A stretch of 64,000 bases of DNA from Pseudomonas tremae (lineage in GTDB: Bacteria; Pseudomonadota; Gammaproteobacteria; Pseudomonadales; Pseudomonadaceae): positions 1-64,000 of the forward strand of contig NZ_LJRO01000031.1 of the NCBI RefSeq assembly GCF_001401155.1. Reading direction: 5' to 3'. Shown piece after piece: positions 51,691-61,198 of this stretch. How positions within the stretch are numbered: the first letter of the stretch is position 1; each line of letters begins with the position of its first letter. Under the pieces are notes generated by a model. It saw only the letters and a program-made list of their open reading frames with translations. It ran no database searches and had not been told where the DNA came from. Position numbers and translations under genes: made by a program.

Positions 51691-52898
51691 GAGCGCGATC
51701 CTTGCTTAGTGGGCGAAAAGCGGGTGTAGATCACTTCCAGCTGGGCAGCCGACACTGACCAGTCGTGCCGGGCGCGCACATAAACGCGGCCTGCCTCACC
51801 GATCTGATCGAGCCGCAGTGGCTTGTCGGTGTATTCGACTATCAATGTGGCGAGTCCGGCTGCATCTTCGCTGCCCAGATAATGTTCGCCATTGATCACC
51901 GACAGGCCCGAGACGCCTTGCGCGGTAGTCACCACCGGCAAGCCGGCGGCCATGGCTTCCAGCGTCTTGAGTTTGGAACCGCCGCCCTGGCGCAAAGGGG
52001 CGAAGAACATCGAGGCGGTGGCCTGCAAGGCGCGCAGGTCGGGTACGAAACCCAGCCATTCGATGCGTGGGTCCGGCCAGCGCTCGCGCCAGCTCTCAGG
52101 CATGCCAAAACCGCCGATGGCGAAATTCACCTCCGGTGCCTGAGCCCAGACCTTCGGCATGATCTCATCCAGCGCCCATTCGATGGCATCGATGTTGGGG
52201 CCGTACTCATAATTGCCGATGAAGAGCAGGCGATGGCTGCCGCGGTCGGCACGCACACTGGCGTAGTAGCCGCAATCGACACTGTTGACGACATAGGACG
52301 TGGCCCTGCCGCTCAGGCGCGACAGCACCTTGGCATCGTCCTCGGTCACTGCAATCAACTCGCCGGTCTGACGAAACACTCGGCTTTCCCAGCGTCTGTA
52401 GCGCCAGCGATCATACAAAGCAAAAGCCCCGGCCCAGCGCGGCAGCCGGTCGTAGCTGGCGGCACCCAAGTCGGATTCGACGTTGTGCTCGGTCAGTACG
52501 AATGGCTTGCCCGAGCGTTTTAGCGCGCGTTCGAAAGGCTGAAAGAAATACGTATGCTGCAGCTGGATGATGTCCCAGTCTTCCTCGAGCAGTTGCTCGA
52601 AGGCTTTTTCCAGTGTCGGGGCATAGCCGTTGATACTGGCCAGCATCGGAGCAGGCGAGAACGCCACAGCCAGCATTGTGCGGAAGCTCAGCAGTGGACG
52701 TCGATCAATCACGATCAGGCGCTCCAGCCAGGGTTCAAGTGCCGAGCGGGATTCATCATCCAGCGCAGTCTTGGACTGAACCAGCAGGGTGATGCGATGG
52801 CCTCGGGCTGCCAGGTTGCGCAGCAGGTGATATTCCCGGGTCTTGCCGCCGCTGGTGGTGGGCCATGGCAGGTAGGGGAGCGTCCATAGAATTCGCAT
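51681..52898 (-). CDS. pslH: Glycosyltransferase (PslH-like)
   Basis: A 405-residue GT-B glycosyltransferase (PslH is 402). The start RILWTLPYLPWPTTSGGKTR is followed by EYHLLRNLAARGHRITLLVQ, an N-terminal Rossmann-like domain, and LLFIGNYEYGPNIDAIEWAL begins the second domain. The donor region is GGGSKLKTLEAMAAGLPVVT. The ATG at 52898 comes two bases after the pslG stop (TGAGCATG) and has GGAAA eight bases upstream; an ATG five codons earlier lies inside pslG and is less likely. It is part of the cytoplasmic assembly of the Psl repeat. Confidence 0.86.
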   Translation of the reverse strand: MRILWTLPYLPWPTTSGGKTREYHLLRNLAARGHRITLLVQSKTALDDESRSALEPWLERLIVIDRRPLLSFRTMLAVAFSPAPMLASINGYAPTLEKAFEQLLEEDWDIIQLQHTYFFQPFERALKRSGKPFVLTEHNVESDLGAASYDRLPRWAGAFALYDRWRYRRWESRVFRQTGELIAVTEDDAKVLSRLSGRATSYVVNSVDCGYYASVRADRGSHRLLFIGNYEYGPNIDAIEWALDEIMPKVWAQAPEVNFAIGGFGMPESWRERWPDPRIEWLGFVPDLRALQATASMFFAPLRQGGGSKLKTLEAMAAGLPVVTTAQGVSGLSVINGEHYLGSEDAAGLATLIVEYTDKPLRLDQIGEAGRVYVRARHDWSVSAAQLEVIYTRFSPTKQGSRSCV

Positions 52899-52900
52899 GC

Positions 52901-54211
52901 TCAAGGTTTCCATTCCAGGATTTGCAGAGTCGGCTTCAGCAGCAGGGTGATGCCCTGGCTGCCGGACAGCGGGGTACGGCTGCCGGTCAGCGGGTCATGC
53001 ACCACTGCGTTGGTGATGCCTGGAAAATTCAGCGATGTGCCGGTGGCGCTCCAGAACATCAACAGACGGGAGCCATCGTCCCTGCTCCACGGCACCGCGT
53101 ACAGATCGCCGGGCACGGCGCTCACCGCAGGCGGGTCCGCAGGTTTGAGGCGCGGGCCGGTGATCTTCAGGAAGTTCTGCAGTGCGGTGTAGACCGGTTT
53201 GGGGCCTGCTTGCAGGTCCAGCAGCCCGTAGCCCTGATCACGGGCCGAAGCACGCTCGTCAAGGTCGCTGAGGTTGAACAGGAAGATACGCTGGAAGTCC
53301 AGGGCGCTCATCAGCGCCAGGCGCCGCAGGGTGTAGTCGGCCTGGCCTGAAGTGCCAATCAGCTGTTGCATCTCCACCGGACCGTCGTAGCTTGACCAGC
53401 CCCATTCGGTGGCCCACACCTGCTTGACACCGTTGCTGTGCAGCAAGTTATTCATGGCATCGGCGCGTACCAGAAAGTCGCGGTCTGCCACCGAGTCGCC
53501 TTCCGGGTATTCGGAGTATGGGTGGTAGGCGGCCACGATATTCTGCTGGCCCAGACCGTTGTCGAGCAGGGCCTGCAGCATGTAGCCGGAGGTGCTGTGC
53601 ATCTGGCTGTAGTAGGCCATGCCTGCGGTGACGATAGTTTTATCCGGCAAGGCTGCGCGAATGGCATCGGCTGTGGTCGTCAGCAAACGGCCATAAGCCG
53701 CCGGGTCCTCCTTGGGGAGCCAGATAATATTGGGCTCGTTCCAGACCTGCCAGTTGCTCACCTGCGGGTAGCGCCTGGCCAGAGCGGTCATGCGTGCGGC
53801 AAAGACGTTGAAATCTTTGGGCGGGTACTGATCGCGGCTTCGGGCATCGACCGGGGCACTGCTGGCGAACGAAGCCGAACCGACCAGGTACGCCAGCGTG
53901 TTGTAGTTGCGCGCCTTGATCGCCGCCATGGCGGCGTCCAGTTCGGCCAGGGCGTATTGATCCTTTTGCGGTTCGATGATCGGCCAGTGGATGGTCAGCC
54001 GCACCCAGTTCAGGCCCAGCTCATCCAGACGATCCATCTGTTGCCTATAGGTGTCCGGCGCAAAGTACTGGAACTGTACGTTGACACCCAGAAAGTCTTT
54101 CCAGACCACGTCGCGGGGCGCTTTCAGGACCGTTGCCGCCTGAACGGCGCAGCTCAGGGTGGCAGCTATCAGCGCGGTTGTAACGGCCTTGAATCTGGAT
54201 AAACGCTGCAT
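52901..54211 (-). CDS. pslG: Endoglycosidase of the psl cluster (PslG-like, GH39)
   Basis: A 436-residue exported glycoside hydrolase (PslG is 442). Signal peptide: TTALIAATLSCAVQAA. The (beta/alpha)8 domain carries the acid/base glutamate in WQVWNEPNIIW (about E159) and the nucleophile in VWATEWGWSSY (about E269), matching the E165/E276 pair of PslG. A small beta domain follows (about 340-436). PslG cleaves Psl polysaccharide in the periplasm and aids synthesis and dispersal. The ATG sits one base past the pslF stop, and pslH begins two bases after its own stop. Confidence 0.92.
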   Translation of the reverse strand: MQRLSRFKAVTTALIAATLSCAVQAATVLKAPRDVVWKDFLGVNVQFQYFAPDTYRQQMDRLDELGLNWVRLTIHWPIIEPQKDQYALAELDAAMAAIKARNYNTLAYLVGSASFASSAPVDARSRDQYPPKDFNVFAARMTALARRYPQVSNWQVWNEPNIIWLPKEDPAAYGRLLTTTADAIRAALPDKTIVTAGMAYYSQMHSTSGYMLQALLDNGLGQQNIVAAYHPYSEYPEGDSVADRDFLVRADAMNNLLHSNGVKQVWATEWGWSSYDGPVEMQQLIGTSGQADYTLRRLALMSALDFQRIFLFNLSDLDERASARDQGYGLLDLQAGPKPVYTALQNFLKITGPRLKPADPPAVSAVPGDLYAVPWSRDDGSRLLMFWSATGTSLNFPGITNAVVHDPLTGSRTPLSGSQGITLLLKPTLQILEWKP

Positions 54212-54212
54212 G

Positions 54213-55391
54213 TCACTTCTCCTCGCAGGCTTGGCGGAAGACGTCCCGGAAATGTTCGGCGGTATGACTCCAGACCCGGGCCTCGCCCATGCGCGAGGCG
54301 TTCACTGCCCATTGCTGGATCATTTCGGGCGATGCGCAGACACGCGCCAGGGCACTGGCCAGGCATTCGACATCACCCTGAGGATAGATCGTGCCGTTGC
54401 CGTGCGAGACTTCTTCGGCAAATGAACGTGCATCCGAGGTGATGACGCCTCTGCCGCAGGCCACTGCCCATGACAACGCGCCGCTGGTGCCGCGCAGTTT
54501 GCCGAGAATCTTCAGTTTGCTTGATTCGCGATAGGGCAGCACCATCACATGATGAGCCTGAATGACCTGCGCGATCTGCTCGGCAGGCAAGTCCAGTTGC
54601 CAGTCGATCAGGTCGACGAGGCCCAACTGGCGAATACGCGTACGCAGTTGCTCCAGGTAACTGCCGGACTGGCCGAATGCCATTTCCGGCTCGCTGCCGC
54701 CCGCCAGGGTCAGGCGTACCGTTGAACGCAGTGCGGGCTGTGAAGTGAACACACTGGCCAGCGCGTCCAGCAGGTCCTCTATGCCCTTGCCGCGATAGAT
54801 GAAACCGAAGTACAGCAGGCGCAAAGGCTTCATCGGCGGCAATGGGGCCGACGCAATCGCCACGTTGCCGTGATGGATCACAACCATTTGCGCTGGCTTG
54901 AGGCCCATGCGCTGACGCAGGCTTTGACTGCCTGCCTGTGTCAGGGTCACCAGCCGGGTCATGTGCCTTGCCAGCTGTCGCTCTTCATGTAGGCACAGCG
55001 GGTCGGCCAGCACTGTGGCCATCTCCGGCAGAGGTGAACGCATACCGCTGGCGATCGACAGTGGCCAGGGAAGCTTTTCGCGGCGCCAGACCAGTCGTTC
55101 AGGGTCATGTACGGTCGCGGTCAGCGGCAGCTTCGGGAAGCGCCGGCGCAGGGCGCGCAAGGCCTGGAACTCCGCCAGTCTTCCACCCCCCAGTTCGGCA
55201 TGGACCAGATCCACGCTGCTCCAGTCCGTGTCAGCCACCCGCTGTTCTGCGGCGCGAGGATCATTGCCTACCCCTTGCAGCGGCGTACTGATCTGCAGTC
55301 CCAGAGCTTCCAGCGCCTGGCGCAGATGCCCGGCATAGTCAGCGATGCCGTTCTGCTCGGGCGGCAGCGGTGCCAGCAGCGCGATTCTCAT
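54213..55391 (-). CDS. pslF: Glycosyltransferase (PslF-like)
   Basis: A 392-residue GT-B glycosyltransferase (PslF is 395). The N terminus IALLAPLPPEQNGIADYAGH is a classic GT4 opening (GIADY), and the second domain starts at LRLLYFGFIYRGKGIEDLLD. The donor-binding region is atypical: PYRESSKLKILGKLRGTSGA has SSKLKILGKLRG where most GT4 enzymes have the EX7E motif, a change also expected in PslF-type proteins. It overlaps pslE by one base and precedes pslG by one base. It functions in the cytoplasm on the lipid-linked Psl precursor. Confidence 0.87.
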   Translation of the reverse strand: MRIALLAPLPPEQNGIADYAGHLRQALEALGLQISTPLQGVGNDPRAAEQRVADTDWSSVDLVHAELGGGRLAEFQALRALRRRFPKLPLTATVHDPERLVWRREKLPWPLSIASGMRSPLPEMATVLADPLCLHEERQLARHMTRLVTLTQAGSQSLRQRMGLKPAQMVVIHHGNVAIASAPLPPMKPLRLLYFGFIYRGKGIEDLLDALASVFTSQPALRSTVRLTLAGGSEPEMAFGQSGSYLEQLRTRIRQLGLVDLIDWQLDLPAEQIAQVIQAHHVMVLPYRESSKLKILGKLRGTSGALSWAVACGRGVITSDARSFAEEVSHGNGTIYPQGDVECLASALARVCASPEMIQQWAVNASRMGEARVWSHTAEHFRDVFRQACEEK

Positions 55392-57382
55392 CAGCCTCGA
55401 CTCCCGAACCGCTTGAGGAACTTCAGCACGCGTTCCGGCACTTCGAAACGGCGCCGGTTGACGATGATGCCGTCGACCTTCTTGAAGGCGGTATTGAGAT
55501 TGTTCAGTGTGTCCTCGAGCATCGGCACGGTGGTTTCTTCGGCACGCACCACCAGTACGATCAGATCAGCCTTGCGCAGCAGCACGAAAGCGTCCTGATT
55601 AGCGGACAGTGCCGAGGCGTTGATCAGCACGATTTCACCCGGGCTGGCAGGGCTGCGCCCTTCAGTGCGGACTTGATGGCCCTGCTCGACCAGCAACGTG
55701 CGCAGCCGCTCGATCACGAAGGCCACACCCGCGCCCGACTTGACCGAAGTAAAGCCGAGGGTCAGGCCCTGTCCGTCGACCTGATCCAGCGGCAGGATTC
55801 CGTAAACACGGTGCAGGTTGGAGGTAAAGGCAGCGCTGCGTTCCTGCGCGCGCTCCAGATCTGGCAGGCTGGTCCAGACCGGCACGCCAAAGCTGCTCTC
55901 GATCTTGTCGCCGTCATGGATGCGCTGATCCAGCAGGTAGAAGAAGTACAACGCCAGCGCGCCCACCACAACGCTCAACGGAAACGCCAGTAGCAGCATC
56001 AACAGGCTTTTCGGAAAGACCCGGCTGGGGTTGAACGTTGCCTCTTCAATGGTTGCGATGTTGCTGATCTGGCTGTTGTCCAGCTCGCGGTCGATGCGGG
56101 ATTTTTCCAGACTGTCCTTGTACAGCGCGTAGCTTTTTTCCGAGGCATCCAGCTCGTTCTGCAGGCGTGAAAGCTCTGGCTCCAGATTCAGCGCCTGCTG
56201 GCGATCGTTTTCCAGTTGAGCGATTTGTGCATTCTGCTGCGCAAGCTGGGTTTGCAGGCGTGCGTAGCTGGTCTGCTGATCGGCGTAGACGTTCTGCATG
56301 CGGTTGTAGATAGGGTTGGGCGTGATGCTTTCGGAGCGCTGAACAGTTGCCTCCTGCCCGTTGAGCAGTTTCTTGAGGTTATCGATTTCCTCATTGATCG
56401 CCCGAATCGGTGGCGCCTGGTCCTTGAACGAGCGGAGCATTTCCTGGCGCTCCACTTCCTTGCCATTGATGCGGTTCTGCAAGTCCTGGCGATTGGGGTT
56501 GAGCGCCAGCTCGCGTCCGGCGGAGACGGTCTTGGGCTGCTCGGACAGCTGCTTTTTCAGCAGGTCCAGGCCTGCCTTGGTCGAGGCGATGGAGCGCGTT
56601 GTATTGTTGCGTTCGGTGCGCAGGTCGTTGAGCCCCTGAGACGTATCGGCCAGTCGCTGGGAAATACTGACTGCGCTGAGCTGGTTCAGGTAGTTCTGAA
56701 TCTGCTTCTTGTATTCGATGATGTTCTCACCGGTGGTCTTCACTTCCGCTTCGTAGAACGCATACAGGCTGACCCGGCCAAGGGTCTTGGTGCGCTGCGA
56801 CTGATATTCATCGATCCACGTCTTGAGCACTGTTTGTGCCGTGGCGGGGTCGTTCCAGGTAAAGGTCAGTTCCATTACCGAGGAACCAGGCTCATGACGG
56901 ACCTTGAAGTTCTTTTCCAGGTCTTCGGCCAGCCGCTCGACCTGCGAGCGGTGTTCCACCAGACCGATGAATTGGAGGACGCTGCGCACGCCGTTGACGA
57001 CGCCCCCGACGACTGCCTTGACGCCGTTCTTTATCGATGCCAGCACGCCGGTTTCAGGGGGTGCCATTGACAGCTCCGCCAGGTACTTCTCGGACACTGC
57101 GCGCATGATCGGTCGGCCGCTGAGCATGCGCTCTTCGTCGAGCAGCGGGTCACGCAGGCCGCTGGGTATGACGATGGCCTGACGGTCGGAAAGCTCGATA
57201 GGCACAGTGCTGCTGTCGCGGCCGGGCTTGACCAGCAGCAGAGCTGTTGATTCATAGCGATTGGGCAGCAGAAAGGCGCCCAGCAGAATAATGACGAAGG
57301 TCGCCAGCACGGTAATCTTGACTTCGCGCTTGAAGATAAAGAACAGGCGCAGCAGGTCGCGGAATGAGCGGATGTTGATCAT
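55391..57382 (-). CDS. pslE: Wzz/Wzc-like chain-length and export protein with degenerate kinase domain (PslE-like)
   Basis: A 663-residue inner-membrane protein (PslE is 662). TM1 lies at about 20-40 (VTVL-type KITVLATFVIILLGAFLLP), a long periplasmic domain with coiled-coil character (about 190-440) follows, and TM2 lies at about 455-482 (LLMLLLAFPLSVVVGALALY). The last 180 residues have the fold of a Wzc-type ATPase, but the Walker A site reads FTSVKSGAGVAFV and lacks the GK(S/T), and the Walker A' aspartate is missing (IVLINASAL). There is no tyrosine-rich tail. It should act as a polysaccharide copolymerase with PslD, without kinase activity. Confidence 0.87.
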   Translation of the reverse strand: MINIRSFRDLLRLFFIFKREVKITVLATFVIILLGAFLLPNRYESTALLLVKPGRDSSTVPIELSDRQAIVIPSGLRDPLLDEERMLSGRPIMRAVSEKYLAELSMAPPETGVLASIKNGVKAVVGGVVNGVRSVLQFIGLVEHRSQVERLAEDLEKNFKVRHEPGSSVMELTFTWNDPATAQTVLKTWIDEYQSQRTKTLGRVSLYAFYEAEVKTTGENIIEYKKQIQNYLNQLSAVSISQRLADTSQGLNDLRTERNNTTRSIASTKAGLDLLKKQLSEQPKTVSAGRELALNPNRQDLQNRINGKEVERQEMLRSFKDQAPPIRAINEEIDNLKKLLNGQEATVQRSESITPNPIYNRMQNVYADQQTSYARLQTQLAQQNAQIAQLENDRQQALNLEPELSRLQNELDASEKSYALYKDSLEKSRIDRELDNSQISNIATIEEATFNPSRVFPKSLLMLLLAFPLSVVVGALALYFFYLLDQRIHDGDKIESSFGVPVWTSLPDLERAQERSAAFTSNLHRVYGILPLDQVDGQGLTLGFTSVKSGAGVAFVIERLRTLLVEQGHQVRTEGRSPASPGEIVLINASALSANQDAFVLLRKADLIVLVVRAEETTVPMLEDTLNNLNTAFKKVDGIIVNRRRFEVPERVLKFLKRFGSRG

Positions 57383-57399
57383 GTCTGTATCCCTGACAA

Positions 57400-58176
57400 T
57401 TAATTGTTATTGCGCAACTCGTAGTTCATGCCCAGCCCGATCGACTTCGCGAAGGGAATCAGCTGGTTGAAATACAGGGACACGCCGTCCACCTTGTTGC
57501 CGACCGATGATTTGGGAACAAACACTATGTCGCCGCGTTTCAGCAGTACCGGCGCGGTTGGGCCTCCGGCATCTGCCCAGAGGAACTTGCTGTAGTCGAA
57601 AAAGTAGGTCTTGTAGAGCCCGTTCTCTTCCTGACGCAGCAGTGCAACCCGACCGGCATCTGCGTCCAGCGCGACCCCGCCTGCGCCGAGGATGGCCTGA
57701 TTGAGATTGGTGGCCACGTTGATCGGCAGCGTGACCGAATTGCGCACGGCGCCGCCCACGAACACGGTATTGCCCGGCGACTGAGAAATATTGATGGTCA
57801 GTGCCGTCTCGCGGTAGACAGTCTGCAGCTTGCTTTCCAGCAGGTCATTCAATTGCTGTAGCGTCAGGCCGGCCGCTTTTACCGTACCGATGTAGGGGTA
57901 GGAAAAAGTGCCGTCATTGAGCACCTGGAACAAGGTCAACTCATAGATGGAGTTGGCCGTGAACGCCGAAATCGACGGCGCCTCGCCACTGTTGCGCACA
58001 ATGCGCAGCGTGTCGCCAGGACGAATGCGTTCCGGCGGCAGCGGTTTACCCGCCAACGCGCGCCCGGCCGCCTGGCCCGCCTCGATTTGCGCACGATCGT
58101 CCGGCAAGCCGACCCGCGACGGGGTGTTGCACGCACTCACCAGCAAAAGGCTGGCAATCAGCATCATGCTTCTCAT
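57400..58176 (-). CDS. pslD: Polysaccharide export lipoprotein (PslD-like, Wza family)
   Basis: A 258-residue outer-membrane polysaccharide export protein (PslD is 256). The signal peptide ends in LLVSAC, a lipobox. The Poly_export domain follows with IRPGDTLRIVRNSGEAPSI and TLFQVLNDGTFSYPYIGTVK, then a SLBB-like segment with PGNTVFVGGAVRNSVTLPIN. The end has GDIVFVPKSSVG and a terminal amphipathic region, as in Wza. It forms the outer-membrane channel for Psl. An ATG at 58200 is open, but the one at 58176 gives the normal lipoprotein signal and has AGGA upstream. A 104-bp gap separates this from pslB, where pslC would be expected. Confidence 0.88.
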   Translation of the reverse strand: MRSMMLIASLLLVSACNTPSRVGLPDDRAQIEAGQAAGRALAGKPLPPERIRPGDTLRIVRNSGEAPSISAFTANSIYELTLFQVLNDGTFSYPYIGTVKAAGLTLQQLNDLLESKLQTVYRETALTINISQSPGNTVFVGGAVRNSVTLPINVATNLNQAILGAGGVALDADAGRVALLRQEENGLYKTYFFDYSKFLWADAGGPTAPVLLKRGDIVFVPKSSVGNKVDGVSLYFNQLIPFAKSIGLGMNYELRNNN

Positions 58177-58304
58177 TGTTCCTGAACTCCTGTCATGCAC
58201 AAATACGGCTCCCTTGCGGGTAATAAACTCATGATGGCGGGTACTGCATTACGTAAGCGTCGTGATTCAAATTTACTTGATCGGTGCAAACTGCCTGCGG
58301 TCGC

Positions 58305-59762
58305 TCAGCCTTTGGCGGGTTTTTCCGGCACCCGGCCATAGATGTCGGTAAACCGCACAATGTCGTCCTCGCCCAGGTATTCGCCGCTCTGGACTTCAAT
58401 CATCACCAAATCGATGACTCCCGGATTAACCAGCCGGTGAGTGAAGCCCGGTTTGATGAACGTCGACTCGTTGGTGTCGAGCATGAATTCCCGCTCGCCG
58501 TTGGTCACAGTGGCCATGCCGCTGACCACGATCCAGTGTTCGCTGCGATGGTGATGCATCTGTAATGACAGCGAAGCTCTGGGGCGCACCACGATGCGTT
58601 TGATCTTGAAGCGCTTGCCTTCTTCAAGCACCGTGTAGGTGCCCCACGGGCGGGTTACGGTTCGGTGCAGGCGGTAGGCATCATGCCCTTGACGCTTTAG
58701 TTCCTGAGCGATGATCTTGACGTCCTGACTGCGGCGACCGTCGGCGATCAACAGCGCGTCGGGGGTGTCGATAATGATCAGATTGTCGAGGCCGACCGCA
58801 CCTACCAGCCGTTTTCGCGAATCGATGTAACAGTTGGTGACGTCATGCAGCACGGTTTCGCCGTTGCAATAGTTGCCCTGTGCATCGACGGGCGACAGTT
58901 CGCGCACGGCCTGCCAGGAGCCGATGTCGCTCCAGCCCAGTTGGCAGGGCACCACCGCCACCTTGTCGGAGCGCTCCATCAAGGCGTAGTCGATGGAGAT
59001 GTCGGGTGCCAGGGCAAACGAATCGCTGTCCAGCTCGATCTGCAATTCGCGATCGCCTTCCTTGCGCTGGCTTGACGCCAGGCATGCACTGACAGCGTTC
59101 AGCACCTCGGGGGCATGAGCGCGCATTTCACGCAGTACGGCGTCGGCGCGCATGCAGAACATGCCGGCGTTCCAGAAGTGCAGGCCTCCATCGACATAAG
59201 CCTGAGCAGTGGCTGCGTCGGGTTTTTCGACGAAACGTGCCACCTGACAGCCGTCGTTGCCCAGCGCCGGGCCTTTTTCGATGTAACCGAAACCGGTTTC
59301 GGGCGCGGTGGGCAGAATACCGAACGTCACCAGCCAGCCGTCGGCAGCAAGTGCCTGAGCCGCCGCCACGGCGCGGGCAAACGCCGCAACGTCGGTGATC
59401 AGATGATCAGCCGGCAACACCAGCAATTGCGCATCGTCGCCGTACAGCTCGCTCACGTGCAGTGCAGCCGCAGCAACAGCTGCGGCGGTATTGCGGCCAA
59501 AGGGCTCGAGGATGAAGTCCAGACGTGCCTTGCCTTTGTTCAGCTGCCGGTAGTCGTCGACCGTGCGGAAATACACTTCACGATTGGTGACGGTCAGAAG
59601 ACGATCGACACCGGGCAGACCGACCGCGCGCAAAAAGGTCTTCTGCAGCAGGCTTTCGCCATCGGGAAGGCGCATGAACGGCTTGGGCATGGCTTCCCGC
59701 GAGACAGGCCACAGGCGGGTGCCGGAGCCGCCGGCGATGATGCAGGGAATGAGTGTGCTCAT
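58305..59762 (-). CDS. pslB: Bifunctional mannose-1-phosphate guanylyltransferase / phosphomannose isomerase (PslB-like)
   Basis: A 485-residue type II bifunctional enzyme (PslB is 488) that supplies GDP-mannose. The nucleotidyltransferase domain opens with IIAGGSGTRLWPVSREAMPK and contains LVLPADHLI and FGYIEKGPAL. The C-terminal cupin domain holds RPWGTYTVLEEGKRFKIKRI, MHHHRSEHWIVVSGMA and the zinc-type metal ligands. The ATG shares one base with the pslA TGA (TGATG). AlgA and WbpW are paralogues in Pseudomonas, but the position directly after pslA supports PslB. Confidence 0.93.
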   Translation of the reverse strand: MSTLIPCIIAGGSGTRLWPVSREAMPKPFMRLPDGESLLQKTFLRAVGLPGVDRLLTVTNREVYFRTVDDYRQLNKGKARLDFILEPFGRNTAAAVAAAALHVSELYGDDAQLLVLPADHLITDVAAFARAVAAAQALAADGWLVTFGILPTAPETGFGYIEKGPALGNDGCQVARFVEKPDAATAQAYVDGGLHFWNAGMFCMRADAVLREMRAHAPEVLNAVSACLASSQRKEGDRELQIELDSDSFALAPDISIDYALMERSDKVAVVPCQLGWSDIGSWQAVRELSPVDAQGNYCNGETVLHDVTNCYIDSRKRLVGAVGLDNLIIIDTPDALLIADGRRSQDVKIIAQELKRQGHDAYRLHRTVTRPWGTYTVLEEGKRFKIKRIVVRPRASLSLQMHHHRSEHWIVVSGMATVTNGEREFMLDTNESTFIKPGFTHRLVNPGVIDLVMIEVQSGEYLGEDDIVRFTDIYGRVPEKPAKG

Positions 59763-61198
59763 CAGAAAGCCTCGCGAGTGAATAGCACTGCAGGCACAGT
59801 GCGCATGAGGATGTACAGGTCGAACCAGACTGACCAGTTTTCTATGTACTCAAGGTCGAACTCGACCCTTTTTTCGATTTTTTCTACTGTGTCGGTTTCG
59901 CCACGATAGCCGTTGATCTGCGCCAGGCCGGTAATCCCGGGTTTGACGCGGTGCCGCGATGTGTACTCTTTCACCGCCTGTTCGAAAAGAATCCCGGCAG
60001 CCTTGGTGGCGGTCGCATGTGGACGCGGCCCCACCATCGACATGCTGCCTGCCGCCACATTGAACAATTGCGGCAGTTCATCAAGGCTGGTCTTGCGAAT
60101 GAAGCGCCCGACCCGGGTGACTCTGGCGTCGCCTCGGGTGGTCTGTTGTTCGGCTGTTGCGTCAGCCTGGTGCTGATGCATGGAGCGAAACTTGAACACC
60201 TCGATCAGGCGATTGTTATAGCCATAGCGCTTCTGGCGGAAAAACACCGGCCCTGGCGAGTCGAGCTTTATGGCCATCGCGACCAGCAGCATGACCGGCG
60301 ACAGAGCCAGCAGGGCCAGAGACGACAGGACAATGTCCTCGGCACGCTTGATGAAGGGCGACCAGCCGTTGAGCGGAACGTCCGAGGCGTTGAACATCGG
60401 TAGCCGGGCCACTTCGGTAATGCGGTTGTGGGTGTGTCGGAAAGCAATCATGTCTGGCACCAGCAACACATTGACCGGCAGCCTGCGCAGTTCGCGAATG
60501 ATGTAATCCATACGGTTTTCAGCCGTCCAGGGCAGGGCGACCAGCACCTGGGTTACCTTCTCTTCGCGAATCAAACGCTCCAGATCGCTGGTGTTGCCCA
60601 GCATCGGCAGGTTGGCGACGGTCTTGGGCAGGCGTCCGATACGATCGTCGATAAAACCGATCACGCCCGAGCGAATGTCCTGATGTTCAAGGAGGTATTC
60701 GGCAAGACGCTGCCCGTTTTCAGTCGCGCCCAGAATGACCGCATGTTGCAGGAAGAAGCCTTTGCGCATCTGGCGCTTGAACAGTGTCAGCAGCAACAGG
60801 CGAATGACGCCGAACAACGCAAGGCTGGTCAGGTACCAGATCAGCAGCTCTTCATTGGAGAGGTAACCGAACAACCCCATGGCCTGTTGCATGAACAGCA
60901 GCAGGCCGAATGCTGCGGTCCAGGCGATCGCCATTGCCCGCATGCGTAAATCGTTGCTGAACAGGGCCTCTGAGTAGACCCCCATGGCTTGAAACACCAG
61001 CACGCCGACACTGCCGAAAAACAGCAGCATGGTCAGGTAAGTCTGTGGCGTCTGCAGGCCACTGTCCTTCATGAGCAACATGATCGCCAGCCCCGGCAGA
61101 ATGCAGGCAATGCCGTGGGCTAACCGAATGCCGAACAGAAAATATTCGACCAGACTGGTGCGGGTGAGCGAAAGACTGTCGACTGGCTGCAACCTCAT
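59762..61198 (-). CDS. pslA: Undecaprenyl-phosphate sugar transferase, first gene of the psl cluster (PslA-like)
   Basis: A 478-residue membrane protein (PslA is also 478) of the WbaP/WcaJ type. The N-terminal half has four to five helices and a CoA-binding-like domain ([20 protein letters not shown]). After a further helix comes the catalytic bacterial sugar transferase domain with [52 protein letters not shown] and [20 protein letters not shown]. It loads the first sugar phosphate on undecaprenyl phosphate. The gene starts the minus-strand cluster, so the 520 bp upstream should hold its promoter. Confidence 0.92.
   Translation of the reverse strand: MRLQPVDSLSLTRTSLVEYFLFGIRLAHGIACILPGLAIMLLMKDSGLQTPQTYLTMLLFFGSVGVLVFQAMGVYSEALFSNDLRMRAMAIAWTAAFGLLLFMQQAMGLFGYLSNEELLIWYLTSLALFGVIRLLLLTLFKRQMRKGFFLQHAVILGATENGQRLAEYLLEHQDIRSGVIGFIDDRIGRLPKTVANLPMLGNTSDLERLIREEKVTQVLVALPWTAENRMDYIIRELRRLPVNVLLVPDMIAFRHTHNRITEVARLPMFNASDVPLNGWSPFIKRAEDIVLSSLALLALSPVMLLVAMAIKLDSPGPVFFRQKRYGYNNRLIEVFKFRSMHQHQADATAEQQTTRGDARVTRVGRFIRKTSLDELPQLFNVAAGSMSMVGPRPHATATKAAGILFEQAVKEYTSRHRVKPGITGLAQINGYRGETDTVEKIEKRVEFDLEYIENWSVWFDLYILMRTVPAVLFTREAF

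Noticed and set aside
55970..57070. Plus-strand open frame of 284 codons within 56216-57070 opposite pslE
   Set aside because: Leu/Val/Arg-rich shadow of the coiled-coil coding region; no start signal or family.
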